Notes: a model not told the origin generated them from the sequence alone. A stretch of DNA of 64,000 nt from Gilvimarinus gilvus (GCF_030518155.1 NZ_JAULRU010000797.1:186001-250000), one strand, 5' to 3'; counted from the first letter of the stretch, positions 9,342 through 19,800 are shown. Made by a program: numbers and translations.

Positions 9342-10310
9342 ATGAGCAATTTTGACTTTGGCGCATCAGCCCTGCGTACTATCGAACAGGAAGCCTACTC
9401 GGTTGCCACTTTAGCAAACCGCATCAACGGCGATTTCACGCGCGCCTGTCAGCTGATACTCGACTGCAAAGGTCGCGTCATAGTCTCGGGGATGGGCAAA
9501 TCGGGACACATGGGCAAAAAAATTGCGGCCACTCTTGCCAGTACCGGCACCCCTGCGTTTTTTATGCACCCGGGAGAAGCAAGCCATGGCGATTTAGGCA
9601 TGCTGACGCGAAATGACATATTAATGCCGATTTCTTATTCGGGTAACTCCACTGAGCTCATTACTTTGCTGCCACTGATTAAACGTCTCGGCGTCCCCAT
9701 TATTGCAATGACCGCCGACGCAACGTCCACCCTGGGTAAAGCGAGCGATATCCACTTATCCATTGAAGTTGAGCGCGAAGCCTGCCCACTAGCATTGGCA
9801 CCAACCTCAAGCGCCACTGTCACAACAGTATTAGGCGATGCGTTAGCCATCGCACTGCTTGAGGCGCGTGGCTTCACCGCCGAAGATTTTGCTTTTTCTC
9901 ACCCGGGCGGTACCTTGGGCCGAAAACTGTTGTTACGAGTGGAAGACCTAATGCACACGGGAGACCAATTGCCGACCGTAGCCCCCTCAGATCATTTATC
10001 GCAAGCGCTGATTGAAATGAGCTCGAAAGGTTTTGGCATGACCACTGTACTGGACAGCCAGCAGCTGATTGGCATATTCACCGATGGGGATTTGCGTCGC
10101 CAGATTGATAGGGGCATTGATATTCACACAGCCACTATGCGCGACATTATGACGGTCAACCCCACTACTATTGGCATGGAAACACTAGCGGCCGAAGCAT
10201 TAAAAATTATGGAAGAAAAGAAAATTACAGCGCTGGTTGTTACCGGCACCGATAAACAGGCCACCGGCATTGTGCATATGCATGACCTTTTGCGTGCCGG
10301 CGTGGTCTAA
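9342..10310 (+). CDS. kdsD: D-arabinose 5-phosphate isomerase
   Basis: This enzyme converts ribulose 5-phosphate to arabinose 5-phosphate, the first step to Kdo of LPS. The 322-residue product has an N-terminal SIS domain (about 25-170, with GMGKSGHMGKKIAATLASTG and SYSGNSTELITLLPLIKR) and two C-terminal CBS domains (about 200-320), the full KdsD layout. The frame also opens at an ATG at 9306, but the ATG at 9342 (MSNFDFGASALRTIEQE) gives the N-terminus expected by comparison with other KdsD proteins; the choice is not certain. The gene is close behind yrbG and 17 bp before kdsC. Confidence 0.95.
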   Translation: MSNFDFGASALRTIEQEAYSVATLANRINGDFTRACQLILDCKGRVIVSGMGKSGHMGKKIAATLASTGTPAFFMHPGEASHGDLGMLTRNDILMPISYSGNSTELITLLPLIKRLGVPIIAMTADATSTLGKASDIHLSIEVEREACPLALAPTSSATVTTVLGDALAIALLEARGFTAEDFAFSHPGGTLGRKLLLRVEDLMHTGDQLPTVAPSDHLSQALIEMSSKGFGMTTVLDSQQLIGIFTDGDLRRQIDRGIDIHTATMRDIMTVNPTTIGMETLAAEALKIMEEKKITALVVTGTDKQATGIVHMHDLLRAGVV

Positions 10311-10327
10311 CGGATACCCAACACCTC

Positions 10328-10870
10328 ATGTCTGAACAAACACTAGCACTGGCAAAGCGCATTAAACTATTAATTCTCGATGTCGACGGAATACTGTCCG
10401 ACGGCAAGCTGTACTACGATAACCACGGCAACGAGATGAAAAGCTTTTGCACCCAAGACGGGCAAGGCATTAAGACCTTACAAAAGCACAGTGATGTCCG
10501 GGTTGCCATTATCACCGGGCGCAAGAGCGAGATTGTCGCCCGGCGCGCTAAAGAACTGGGGATAGAACTGGTGATTCAAGGCCGCGAGGACAAATGGCAA
10601 GCGCTGCAAGAAGTGTTTGACCAACTCCATTTAAAACCCGAAGAAATTGCCCATATGGGTGATGACTGGCCCGACTTATCCATCATGACTCGTGTAGGCC
10701 TGGCCCTAACCGTTCCTAACGCGCACGCCTCCGTAGCTGAATACGCCCACTGGATTAGCCATCGCAGCGGCGGAGATGGAGCGGTGCGCGAAGCTTGCGA
10801 CCTAATTTTACAAGCCCAGGGGCACTACACAAACGCCATGGCGCAGCACCTCCCGCAAGGCTCACTCTGA
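10328..10870 (+). CDS. kdsC: 3-deoxy-D-manno-octulosonate 8-phosphate phosphatase
   Basis: KdsC removes the phosphate from Kdo-8-phosphate. The 180-residue product is a HAD-superfamily C0 phosphatase without a cap: motif I is LDVDGILSDG (nucleophile Asp18, acid/base Asp20), motif II is VAIITGRKS, and the C-terminal HMGDDWPDL carries the Mg-binding aspartates. Its stop overlaps the lptC start as TGATG, suggesting translational coupling. Confidence 0.96.
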   Translation: MSEQTLALAKRIKLLILDVDGILSDGKLYYDNHGNEMKSFCTQDGQGIKTLQKHSDVRVAIITGRKSEIVARRAKELGIELVIQGREDKWQALQEVFDQLHLKPEEIAHMGDDWPDLSIMTRVGLALTVPNAHASVAEYAHWISHRSGGDGAVREACDLILQAQGHYTNAMAQHLPQGSL

Positions 10871-11448
10871 TGCGAGCCGGTCAACCACGTTCATGGCTTG
10901 TCACTATGGTGCTGGTCAGCGCCCTGCTCTATGGCGCACTGCAGTTCTCGCCTCAAGATATAGTGAATAGGCCCAAAGAGGGGCAGCGAGTAGCCTTTCC
11001 GGACGCCTACATGGTTCACATGCAAGATCGCACTTTTAACAGGGAAGGACGACTCGCCCACACCTTGCAGGCCAGCGACGTGACTTACTTTAGGTCGGGC
11101 GACACCATGCAAGGCTACATTGAACAACCCAAGCTCGCTTTTTTTGGAGAAAATGACTCACCGCCTTGGCATTTGGTTGCCACTCAGGGTACGGCAAGTT
11201 CCGACCAGCAATCGTTGCTACTCACGGGAAATGTGAACGCTTTTCATGAGCACCAGCGCTACGGGCGAATAGACGTCACTACCGATAACTTATACATCAA
11301 CACTGAAACGCAAATTGCCACAACCGATAAACCTGTTACTATGCAAAGCGCTCGCGGCACCACCAGTGCTATTGGCCTTGCCGCCGACTTAGAGTCCGGC
11401 CGGGTAGAATTGCTGTCTGAGGTAAAAGGTACCTATGACCCCAATTAA
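10870..11448 (+). CDS. lptC: LPS export system protein LptC
   Basis: LptC is the bitopic inner-membrane component that passes LPS from the LptB2FG transporter to LptA. The 192-residue product has one N-terminal membrane helix (about 9-27) and a periplasmic beta-jellyroll (about 45-185) with repeated strand patterns such as MQDRTFNREGRLAHTLQA and GYIEQPKLAFFGE. The start at 10870 is chosen because its ATG overlaps the kdsC stop; a longer frame from 10795 lies inside kdsC. It overlaps lptA by 14 bp. Confidence 0.93.
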   Translation: MRAGQPRSWLVTMVLVSALLYGALQFSPQDIVNRPKEGQRVAFPDAYMVHMQDRTFNREGRLAHTLQASDVTYFRSGDTMQGYIEQPKLAFFGENDSPPWHLVATQGTASSDQQSLLLTGNVNAFHEHQRYGRIDVTTDNLYINTETQIATTDKPVTMQSARGTTSAIGLAADLESGRVELLSEVKGTYDPN

Positions 11449-11947
11449 TTTTCTGCGAAGCGTCAGTTTCGCGCTGCTAATGATCGTTTGTACTGAAGTA
11501 TTAGCTCTGCCTGATGACCGGAAACAAGACTTTCAGCTGCAGGCCAACCAGCAAACATTCGATCAAAAGAATGGGCGTGTAACCTACACCGGCGAGGCCC
11601 GTCTCCAACAGGGCTCCTTAATCATCCGCGCCGACACCATAGTGGTCCAGTTTAACCAAGACAATAGCGTTGAGAAAATCACCGCGAGCGGTCAACCCGC
11701 GCACTTTGAACAGCAGCCCAGTGTCGAGCGTGGCATTGTCAGCGCCAAAGCAGGCATCATTGTCTATGACAGCACCGTCAATACAGTCTCGCTCAGCCAA
11801 AACGCACGGTTGGAACAAGACGGTGCCATTATGCAAGGCCACGAAATTCGCTACGACATCAACCGCGAACTGGTCAGTGCTAAGGGCGACCAGCAACGCG
11901 ACCAACCCATTCAAATGACTATTCCACCGGCAGTAATTGAGCAGTAA
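11435..11947 (+). CDS. lptA: LPS transport periplasmic protein LptA
   Basis: The product is 170 residues with a signal peptide (about 1-24, ending near VLALP) followed by the OstA-like beta-jellyroll: [32 protein letters not shown] and a C-terminal [17 protein letters not shown] repeat. LptA polymerises into the periplasmic bridge that carries LPS from LptC to LptD. The gene overlaps lptC by 14 bp and is followed 1 bp later by lptB, the standard lptC-lptA-lptB order. Confidence 0.95.
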   Translation: MTPINFLRSVSFALLMIVCTEVLALPDDRKQDFQLQANQQTFDQKNGRVTYTGEARLQQGSLIIRADTIVVQFNQDNSVEKITASGQPAHFEQQPSVERGIVSAKAGIIVYDSTVNTVSLSQNARLEQDGAIMQGHEIRYDINRELVSAKGDQQRDQPIQMTIPPAVIEQ

Positions 11948-11948
11948 T

Positions 11949-12674
11949 ATGGCCACTCTTCGAGCAAATAATCTCGCCAAAAGCTATAAAAGCCGTCAGG
12001 TTGTGGTCGATGTTTCTTTGAGCGTCTCCAGCGGCGAAATTGTCGGCTTGTTGGGCCCGAATGGCGCGGGAAAAACCACCTGTTTCTATATGATTGCCGG
12101 CCTGGTGCGCGCGGATAAAGGCCGGGTAAGCCTTGATGAGCAAGAACTCACCCGCATGCCAATACACGGCCGCGCTCAAGCTGGCATCGGCTACCTACCT
12201 CAGGAAGCCTCCGTGTTTCGCAAGCTCTCGGTCGCGGACAACATATTGGCCATATTGCAAACCCGCAAAGAGCTCTCCAAAGCCGAGCGCGAGCAGCAAC
12301 TGGAGTCACTTCTGCAAGAGTTTCATATCACACACATTCGCGACAGCTTAGGCATGGCGCTCTCGGGCGGCGAACGGCGCCGCGTCGAAATCGCGCGAGC
12401 CCTGGCAACAGACCCCAAGTTCATCCTGCTTGATGAGCCCTTCGCTGGTGTCGACCCAATATCGGTCAGCGATATTCAGCAAATTGTTCGGCACCTGAAG
12501 GACCGCAACATTGGTATCTTAATTACCGATCACAACGTCAGAGAAACGCTAGGCATCTGCGAAAAAGCGTATATCGTGAGCGAGGGGCATATAATTGCCG
12601 AAGGCAGCTCCGAAGAAGTCCTTAACAACGCGAAGGTGCGTAAAGTCTATCTGGGCGAGCATTTCATGCTTTAA
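11949..12674 (+). CDS. lptB: LPS export ABC transporter ATP-binding protein LptB
   Basis: The product is a 241-residue ABC ATPase: Walker [10 protein letters not shown] (about 36-44), Q-loop in [12 protein letters not shown], signature LSGGERRR, Walker [14 protein letters not shown] and H-loop ITDHNV. It powers LPS extraction from the inner membrane with LptF and LptG, which are not in the window. The ATG at 11949 is preferred over a TTG at 11937 that lies inside lptA. About 140 bp separate it from rpoN. Confidence 0.97.
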   Translation: MATLRANNLAKSYKSRQVVVDVSLSVSSGEIVGLLGPNGAGKTTCFYMIAGLVRADKGRVSLDEQELTRMPIHGRAQAGIGYLPQEASVFRKLSVADNILAILQTRKELSKAEREQQLESLLQEFHITHIRDSLGMALSGGERRRVEIARALATDPKFILLDEPFAGVDPISVSDIQQIVRHLKDRNIGILITDHNVRETLGICEKAYIVSEGHIIAEGSSEEVLNNAKVRKVYLGEHFML

Positions 12675-12814
12675 TGCGCCACTCATCGCTTAATCTACTT
12701 GACATTCAGGTATTTCCCTTCGTCAGGCACAAAGATTGCTTAGAACTATTGCTTGGCAACGACTTGCTGACTAAACTCAGCACATAGTCTGCAAGATCGT
12801 AAAACTACAACGCC

Positions 12815-14320
12815 ATGAAACAATCGTTACAACTAAAGCTGGGTCAACAGCTAACAATGACACCGCAACTGCAACAGGCCATACGCTTGCTGCAGCTGTC
12901 GACCTTGGATCTCCAGCAGGAGATTCAAGAAGCGCTTGACTCCAACCCCATGCTGGAAACGGAAGAGGTCGGTGAAAGCGCCGGCGACACCGAAAAAACC
13001 AGCGAGCAAGAGGCCAGCAGCAGAGAGGAAAATGCCCAGGCGCAAGAATCGGCCAAGGCCACCGAATCCGAGTCTGAAAGTACTGCAGAGGGGGACTGGA
13101 ATGATGAAATCCCTCAGGATCTACCCGTCGATACCAGCTGGGACGATGTTTACGAAAGCTCTGGCCCGACCCTTCCCGCCAGTAATTACGAGGGCGACGA
13201 CAGCGACTTCGAAAGTCGCCGGGGCAGCACTGAGACGCTCTATGACCATCTGATGTGGCAGCTGAATTTAACCCCAATGTCAGAGCGCGACGAAATTATC
13301 GCCATGGCCGTTCTCGATGCGGTAGAGCCAAGCGGCCTACTGAGCACCACGATCGAAGAAATTTTTGAAGGCTTAGCCCCGAATTTGGAAGAGCTAGAGC
13401 TCGACGAAGTTGAGGCAGTACAACACCGCCTTCAGCAGTTTGACCCTTGCGGAGTCTGCAGCGAGAATCTGGAGCAATGTTTAGTTGTGCAACTCGCGCA
13501 GTTTGATAAAGACACGCCCTTTATCGATGCGGCGCGCCAAATTATCCAGCAGTACCTACCGCTACTTGGCAGTCGCGATTACCGACAGTTAATGCGCAAA
13601 ACTCGCCTGAAGGAGCCCGAACTAGCCCAAGCTATTGCGCTCATCAAAACGCTAAACCCCCACCCGGGCGACGTTATCGACACACAAGAAACCGAGTATG
13701 TTGTTCCCGATGTTTTTGTGGAAAAACGCGAAGGGCGATGGACCGTCGAGCTCAACCCAGACATTGCCCCCCGACTTCGAATTAATTCAGACTATGCTTC
13801 TCTGGTGAAGCGAGCCGACTCCAGCAGCGAAAATACATATCTGAAAAACAACTTGCAGGAAGCTCGCTGGTTTTTGAAAAGCCTGCAAAGTCGCAATGAA
13901 ACATTGCTGAAAGTGGCAACTTGTATCGTTGAAAAGCAGCGCGGCTTTCTCGACTACGGCGCTGAGGCGATGAAGCCCCTGGTACTGCACGATATTGCCG
14001 AGCTGGTGGAAATGCACGAGTCGACTATCTCGCGGGTTACAACACAGAAGTATATGCACACTCCCCAGGGCATTTTTGAGTTAAAGTATTTCTTTTCCTC
14101 GCACGTCAGCACCGATTCTGGCGGTGAGTGTTCCTCTACGGCTATCCGCGCTATTATTAAGAAGCTGGTAGCGGCTGAGAACCCGAAAAAGCCACTTAGT
14201 GACAGCAAGATAACAGAGATGTTGGCCGAGCAAGGCATTCGTGTGGCAAGAAGAACCATTGCTAAATACCGAGAGTCATTGCATATACCACCATCAAATG
14301 AACGTAAAAGTATCGTCTGA
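12815..14320 (+). CDS. rpoN: RNA polymerase sigma-54 factor
   Basis: The product is 501 residues with the three sigma-54 regions. The N-terminal glutamine-rich activator-contact region is [20 protein letters not shown] (1-20), then comes an acidic linker (about 45-130), the core-binding region, and a C-terminal DNA-binding part with a helix-turn-helix and the RpoN box [10 protein letters not shown] near the end. It would direct transcription from -24/-12 promoters with enhancer-binding activators. Two clear -24/-12 promoters lie in this same window, upstream of the pilin genes. Its neighbours hpf, ptsN, rapZ and npr are the conserved rpoN cluster. Confidence 0.98.
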   Translation: MKQSLQLKLGQQLTMTPQLQQAIRLLQLSTLDLQQEIQEALDSNPMLETEEVGESAGDTEKTSEQEASSREENAQAQESAKATESESESTAEGDWNDEIPQDLPVDTSWDDVYESSGPTLPASNYEGDDSDFESRRGSTETLYDHLMWQLNLTPMSERDEIIAMAVLDAVEPSGLLSTTIEEIFEGLAPNLEELELDEVEAVQHRLQQFDPCGVCSENLEQCLVVQLAQFDKDTPFIDAARQIIQQYLPLLGSRDYRQLMRKTRLKEPELAQAIALIKTLNPHPGDVIDTQETEYVVPDVFVEKREGRWTVELNPDIAPRLRINSDYASLVKRADSSSENTYLKNNLQEARWFLKSLQSRNETLLKVATCIVEKQRGFLDYGAEAMKPLVLHDIAELVEMHESTISRVTTQKYMHTPQGIFELKYFFSSHVSTDSGGECSSTAIRAIIKKLVAAENPKKPLSDSKITEMLAEQGIRVARRTIAKYRESLHIPPSNERKSIV

Positions 14321-14335
14321 ACCAACCGGTTTATG

Positions 14336-14363
14336 CTCCGGTGACGAATTCTCGCCACCGGAG
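14336..14363 (+). promoter_or_regulatory. Strong RNA hairpin between rpoN and hpf
   Basis: The inverted repeat CTCCGGTG (14336-14343) / CACCGGAG (14356-14363) extends inwards with CGA/TCG across one mismatch, leaving an ATTC loop. It starts 15 bp after the rpoN stop and ends 24 bp before the hpf ribosome site. There is no T-run, so it looks more like a processing, stability or attenuation element than a simple terminator. Confidence 0.65.
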
Positions 14364-14401
14364 TGGTGGGACATAGCCACCAGAATCAGGAGGATAGTTG
14401 C

Positions 14402-14692
14402 ATGCAAGTGAACATCAGCGGTCACCACATTGACGTCACAGAAGCCATTGACGGCTATGTAAAAAGCAAATTTGAAAAATTAACTCACCACAACGACTTA
14501 ATCACCAGTATTAACGTATTTTTGACCGTTGAGAAGCTGGTGCAAAAAGCCGAAGCCAGCATACACGTAAGCGGTAAGGATATTTTTGCTGACGCTCAAT
14601 CCGAAGACCTCTACACTGCAATTGACGCGCTGACCGATAAACTTGACCGGCAGCTAATCAAACACAAAGAAAAGCTGAAAAGCCACAGATAA
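14402..14692 (+). CDS. hpf: Ribosome hibernation promoting factor (short form)
   Basis: The product is 96 residues of the HPF/YfiA family: MQVNISGHHIDVTEAIDGYV at the start and a basic surface in KFEKLTHHND and KLDRQLIKHKEKLKSHR. The short form binds the 30S decoding site and promotes 100S dimer formation with RMF in stationary phase. The ATG at 14402 follows a perfect AGGAGG (14388-14393); an upstream in-frame ATG at 14363 lies within the hairpin. It is linked to rpoN and ptsN as in E. coli. Confidence 0.96.
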   Translation: MQVNISGHHIDVTEAIDGYVKSKFEKLTHHNDLITSINVFLTVEKLVQKAEASIHVSGKDIFADAQSEDLYTAIDALTDKLDRQLIKHKEKLKSHR

Positions 14693-14697
14693 CTCCC

Positions 14698-15156
14698 ATG
14701 GAAATCGCTCAAATTTTGTCTCCCGAACGCACCTTGTGTCACATCGAAGGGGTAAGCAAAAAACGCGCCCTTGAAATTCTTGCCAACACTATCGCGGAAA
14801 GTGAGCCTATGCTGGATGCCGACGACGTGTTTCGACGACTTATTGCGCGCGAGAAACTGGGCTCAACGGGTATTGGTCATGGCATTGCCATTCCACACTC
14901 CCGCATACCCGGCTGCGACTGTACGCTTGGTGCGTTAATTACTCTCAAAGATCCAATCGACTTCGACGCGATGGATGGAGAGCCGGTTGATGTACTTTTT
15001 GCTATGCTCGTCCCAGAGGAATCCAATGACGAGCATCTGCAAACACTGGCAGCGTTAGCGGGTGCCTTAAACAACGACACTTATCGTCAGACGCTACGCG
15101 CGGCGCGCAGCCCGCTCGAGCTGTTTGACGCAGCTACACAACCGCCGGCAGGCTGA
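14698..15156 (+). CDS. ptsN: PTS IIA-like nitrogen regulatory protein (EIIA-Ntr)
   Basis: The product is a 152-residue EIIA-Ntr with the phosphorylation motif GHGIAIPHSRIP, His67 being the phospho-acceptor. It receives phosphate from NPr (encoded downstream) and regulates potassium transport, sigma-E/nitrogen responses and other targets in the cytoplasm; it does not import sugar. It is 5 bp after hpf and 4 bp before rapZ. Confidence 0.96.
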   Translation: MEIAQILSPERTLCHIEGVSKKRALEILANTIAESEPMLDADDVFRRLIAREKLGSTGIGHGIAIPHSRIPGCDCTLGALITLKDPIDFDAMDGEPVDVLFAMLVPEESNDEHLQTLAALAGALNNDTYRQTLRAARSPLELFDAATQPPAG

Positions 15157-15160
15157 CCTC

Positions 15161-16024
15161 ATGCATTTGGTTATTGTCAGTGGCTTATCCGGCTCGGGTA
15201 AAAGTACCGCATTGAACGCGCTTGAAGATGCGGGCTACAACTGTATCGATAACTTGCCGGTTAGCCTACTGCCTGCACTGATCGCGCAAATTCAGCTTCA
15301 TAAAGACGCCGAAAATCAAAATTTTGCGATTGGCATCGATATTCGGGATGCCTGGCAAGACCTTGATATTTTCCCCGGCATGATTAGCACGCTCAGGGAT
15401 GCTCACCTGCCCTTCTCTGTGATATTTCTTGACGCAGACACTAAGAAGATTGTGCAGCGCTTCAGCGAAACGCGCCGAAAGCACCCACTTAGCGGCAAAC
15501 ACTGTCACTTGGCTGAAGCCATTGAAACGGAGCACCAGCTGCTTGAACCGATGCGAGATACAGCTGATCTGGTTATCAACACAACCGATCTAAACCTTCA
15601 TCAATTGCGCGAACTGATTAAGTCTCGTATCGCTGAACCTCACTCCAGCGGGATGGCAGTGTTGTTTGAATCGTTCGGCTTTAAACACGGCCCTCCGAGC
15701 AACGCCGACATTGTTTTTGATGCGCGCTGTCTGCCCAATCCACACTGGGAGCAAGGCTTACGTAACAAAACTGGGCGGGACATCGAGGTTATAGAATTTC
15801 TTGATGGAGAAACCTTAGTGCAAGACATGCTTGGCGACATTGAGAGCTTTCTCGGTCGCTGGTGGCAGCACTATCAGGCCAATAATCGCAGCTACATTAC
15901 CATTTCCATTGGCTGCACTGGCGGACAACATCGCTCAGTATATTTGTGTGAAAAATTACAACAACACTTTTCCGACCAACTGGATAATGTACAGGTGCGT
16001 CACAGAGAGTTAGACAAAAAATAG
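15161..16024 (+). CDS. rapZ: RNase adapter protein RapZ
   Basis: The product is 287 residues, P-loop NTPase-like with Walker A GLSGSGKS (about 8-15), DIRDAW and the C-terminal domain containing ISIGCTGGQHRSVY (cysteine and histidine of the conserved C-terminal ligand site). In enterics RapZ guides RNase E to GlmZ sRNA and so controls GlmS and amino-sugar supply for envelope synthesis. The start at 15161 is just behind ptsN; the frame extends upstream to 15125 but inside ptsN. Confidence 0.95.
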   Translation: MHLVIVSGLSGSGKSTALNALEDAGYNCIDNLPVSLLPALIAQIQLHKDAENQNFAIGIDIRDAWQDLDIFPGMISTLRDAHLPFSVIFLDADTKKIVQRFSETRRKHPLSGKHCHLAEAIETEHQLLEPMRDTADLVINTTDLNLHQLRELIKSRIAEPHSSGMAVLFESFGFKHGPPSNADIVFDARCLPNPHWEQGLRNKTGRDIEVIEFLDGETLVQDMLGDIESFLGRWWQHYQANNRSYITISIGCTGGQHRSVYLCEKLQQHFSDQLDNVQVRHRELDKK

Positions 16025-16037
16025 CAGAGCCTAATCC

Positions 16038-16319
16038 ATGCCTAGCCGAGACGTAACAATTGTAAACCGCAAAGGCTTGCACGCTCGATCAGCTGCAAAA
16101 TTGGCTGCCGTGGCGAAAAACTACACATGTAAAATTGAGCTGAACCACAATGCAAAGAAAGCTGACTGCAGCAGCGTAATGGCTTTAATGATGCTAGCAG
16201 CTGGCATAGGTACTGAGCTAAAGGTTTGCGCTGAAGGCAAAGATGCCAATATGGCTCTGGAAGCAGTGTGCAAACTCATTGAAGCAGGCTTTGAAGAACT
16301 GGACGAAGACACCCCATGA
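16038..16319 (+). CDS. ptsO: Phosphocarrier protein NPr (HPr family)
   Basis: The product is 93 residues with the HPr fold: the active-site motif RKGLHARSA with His15 as phospho-acceptor, and Ser46 in DCSSVMALMM at the position used for regulatory phosphorylation in HPr proteins. It passes phosphate from EI-Ntr (PtsP, not in window) to PtsN. Its stop overlaps the next gene as ATGA. Confidence 0.94.
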   Translation: MPSRDVTIVNRKGLHARSAAKLAAVAKNYTCKIELNHNAKKADCSSVMALMMLAAGIGTELKVCAEGKDANMALEAVCKLIEAGFEELDEDTP

Positions 16320-16834
16320 ACACTTACGATGAAGACTTTGACATTGAAAACGAACCGCCCAGCAAAAGCCAACTCAAACGTGAAATGCACGCACTACAGG
16401 AACTTGGCAAACAACTCACAGAACTGAGCGAAGGACACCTCCTGAGTTTAGATTTACCGGAAGAAGTGCTGAGCGCAGTTCAAGAAATGCACAGAATCCG
16501 CCAGCGCGAGGCAAAGCGTCGCCACTTGCAGTTCATCGGTAAGGTAATGCGCAAGGTAGACAGTGAACATATTGCCCAACAGCTAGAATCGCTCAACGCC
16601 AGGCACTCGCTTAATATTCACCTACAGCACCAAGTGGAAAGCTGGCGAGATCAATTGATGGCAGGCGATCAAAATGCTCTGCAGCAGTTTATCGATAAAT
16701 ATCCAAGTGTCGATATTCAACATTTACGTCAACTAATGAGAGTGGCGCAGAAGGAAAAGAATATAGATAAAGCGCCCACCCACGCCCGGAAACTATTCCG
16801 ATACTTGCGTGATGTAGTCCTGGCCAGCCAATAA
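16316..16834 (+). CDS. darP: Ribosome biogenesis factor DarP/YjgA (DUF615)
   Basis: The product is 172 residues, mostly helical and highly charged, with the DUF615 signatures PPSKSQLKREMHALQELGKQ, RIRQREAKRRHLQFIGKVMR and C-terminal ARKLFRYLRDV. In E. coli it promotes late 50S subunit assembly. It overlaps ptsO by 4 bp. In many gammaproteobacteria it is next to tldD/pmbA and near yhdP; here it is joined to the ptsO end instead and converges on yhdP. Confidence 0.93.
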   Translation: MNTYDEDFDIENEPPSKSQLKREMHALQELGKQLTELSEGHLLSLDLPEEVLSAVQEMHRIRQREAKRRHLQFIGKVMRKVDSEHIAQQLESLNARHSLNIHLQHQVESWRDQLMAGDQNALQQFIDKYPSVDIQHLRQLMRVAQKEKNIDKAPTHARKLFRYLRDVVLASQ

Positions 16835-16846
16835 ACTCGCGGCACC

Positions 16847-16896
16847 CACTATCAGGCTACGCTGAGCATGCATGGGAGTTTTCAACAGCCTGCTAG
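16847..16896. repeat. Partial copy of a ~58-bp palindromic element, between convergent genes
   Basis: This copy matches the full element at 30100-30158. CACTATCAGGCT (16847-16858) corresponds to the outer left arm there, and the 35 bp at 16862-16896 (loop plus right arm, ending TTTTCAACAGCCTGCTAG) is 29/35 identical to 30123-30157. The inner left arm is reduced (ACG in place of 11 bp), so this copy can no longer form the long stem. It lies between darP (+) and yhdP (-), 3 bp from the yhdP stop codon. Confidence 0.8.
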
Positions 16897-16899
16897 ACG

Positions 16900-19800
16900 T
16901 TATTCGTCATCCGCCACACCTATGAATTCGGTTACGGGGTCATCCCAGTCACCGGTTATGGCGTAACGCACGCTGGTCATTTTATTCATCTGCTCTTCAA
17001 AAAGCTTACTAATTACAAACACACCCGCTGCGGCCGGCAACCCAGCGGCCAATGCTGCGATCACCGTGAGGTTTCCCGTCATCGGCAGGGTGGCCACTAG
17101 CCGCGTATCCAGCGTTTGGGCCTTTAGGTTGAGTGTACCCGTTAACTCCATTCGACTGGACGGACTCTGCAGCCGCATGGCATCAGCGATAGTAAGCTTT
17201 CCCTCAGCAAATTCCACGGCTCCGGAAATACTGTCGAAGGCTAAACCACTCTTATACAAGTCAGAGAAATCGAGCCGGGCGCGGCGAGCCAAAGAGTCAA
17301 AGTTAAACAAGCCTAAAAATTTAAGTAAACCATCACTGGCACCGGTATTGGAGCGAAAATATCGCCCCTGACCGAACTCAATCTGCAATCGTCCGTTCAA
17401 TTTTTCCAAACTGACATCAGCAGGGCTACCGATCCAACTTAAGTTCATCAGATAGCGAGAATTTTCACTCTCCAGGCTTGGAGGTGCCCCCCAAGACTCC
17501 AGAGTATGCGCCATACTGGGCACACGCAGCTGCGCAGCGAACTCTGTGATTGGTTGATTGCTCAGGCTCCAAATCAGACTAGCACCTGATTCGCCAATAC
17601 CTTCAACGTCAATACCGCGAACATTACCCAAAATATTCTCAAAATTAAGCGCCTGCGCATCCGGCCTAAAATTGAAAGACCATTGACCATAATCGCTACC
17701 CCCAAAGCGCAACGAGTCAATGCTTACCTGAGCCTTTGGCCAAAGCTCGGTGCCTGTTAATGTCCATGATTTACCCTCTTCGCCGCCACTGATCAACTGC
17801 GCAGGGATATCGAGCTGTTCGATGGCCACCTGCAGCGCCGCCGCAGGATTGTCCGGCCAAAACAGCTCTCCGGTAATTGCTTTGTTATTCACTAAAAAAT
17901 CCCAGCCGTCTTCCATTTGCCGCGCTCTAACACGCACATCGGTCAACGCCACCGGGCCCAAAGGCTGATGTTGTATCAGTAAATCGGTTGAAATGGGGAT
18001 GGTAAGAGATCTCGCTCTTACCTCGGCACCAGTGTCAGTATCACCAGCCCGCATACCCGCTACAAACTCTTGATAGTGTCTAAGTGCTTGCCGCCACGCA
18101 GCCACATCCAAGGTTTCCAGTTCGCCGCTAAAATGAAGGCCTGGATGAACCGGAAGCTGGGGCTCTGAATTAAGGCTTGCGGCTCCACTAATGAGCTGAT
18201 GATTTCGCTCATTTAAGTGCAGCATGGCGCGGGCTCGATTCAGGTAGTGAACATCAGCAAACGACGTATCGCTGCCTAAAATGTAATTTACAATGATCGC
18301 CCCTTGTGCATTTTTGGCTTTCCCCAAAGGCGCAGGCAGATTAATTACCGAGCGACTTAAATCTGCCTCCACAGAAATCGCTGCCAGCCGCTCATCTTGA
18401 GTAGCCGCAGCAGAGGACTGGTGGTTCAGCTCCACAGTCAATTGAAATGGAATTTCACCTTCAGCGAACAACAACGCCGGCTGCTCTGCCCAGTGCGCGA
18501 TCTGCTCAGCCGTTGCCTCACCTTTCGCCTCGACAATGGTCAATGCACTGGGATCTGTACTGTCACTGCGTATGCTAAGCGCTAGCGGGCGGTTAAACAA
18601 AGCGCCCCGCAACTCGCTGGTCCGAATGCCATTTTTATCGTCGTAGCTGATCCTGCCGGAAAAATCGTCCAGCTCCAGAGCAAGATTGTCTAAATCAAAG
18701 CTTGATGCATTTACATCCAGAACAACACTGTGACGGCTCCCTTCTGCCCCCTCCACAAGCGGCACAGCAATATCAATGGCCGCTTGTAAATCCCCATGCA
18801 AAAACCAGGTGTCCATTTGCTCGCCCACAAACTTTCGCAATACACTTTGGCGCAGTACTCGCAAGCCGTCGCTGGCAATGCCATCCACCAGCCCCGAAAC
18901 CTCCAGTATCGCACCTCGGTCATCGGGGTTTCCGGTCAGGGTAACTCTGGCATCGGCAACTTCACTATTGTATATACGAGCGGTCTCTATACGGGCGTGA
19001 ACATCATTATTATCGACAACCAGTCTCCCAGTAACGTCATGCACCTGCGGCCAGTTTTCATGATAGTCGAACGACGCAGCGCTAACGTCCAAATCGAGTG
19101 CCACGTTATGCGCCGCGCTACCACGCTCATTTAGAATGCCGCGATAAACAAACTGTGCAGATTTAGCAATACCCGCATTATCATTACCTATGCCCTGATC
19201 CAAATACTCATGCAGGGACTCTGGCACAACCTGGGGTAGATACTTTCGATATTGCATCGCGGCTAAATTTTGTGCAGTTGCCGATATAGTGAGATGAATC
19301 GGACCCGTATTGCGCTGATAAGGCAAACTGAGATGGAACTGCCCCTGCAACTTCTCGCGGCCGTCCACAGCGTCGATCCGCCCCGAATAGACATCTACTT
19401 TATTGTGGTCAGGACGCAATAACCAACTAACCTGTCCCTTGGCTCTATCAAAGTACATGGGGTGATCATAGACCCCATCAAAATCCAGCGAGAAATCGTC
19501 ATAAGCATCAAGCTGAACCACTCCTTGGCGAGCGTTGGCCGTCACGAAGCCCGAAACTCCTGATGCTCCGGGGGCGCCATTCCAGGGACCAACATTCACT
19601 TGATCAATATAAGTAGATAGCTGCCAAAGATCAGGCTGTTTCGTTGGCAGAACCAACGCTAAGTCGCGCAATTCTCCGCGAGCATCTAAAGATTCAAATA
19701 AATATTCCAGCTGCCCGTCGGGGTGTAAAAAACCTCCATCAAGCAACATGCTATTGAGCCACTCAAGGTTAACTGCGCCCATCTGCAGCAACAGCGGGTT

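Noticed and set aside
12777-13277. A 166-codon minus-strand frame over the 5' end of rpoN
   Set aside because: It is antisense to the conserved N-terminus of rpoN, with Trp/Arg/Pro/Ser-rich composition and no motif.
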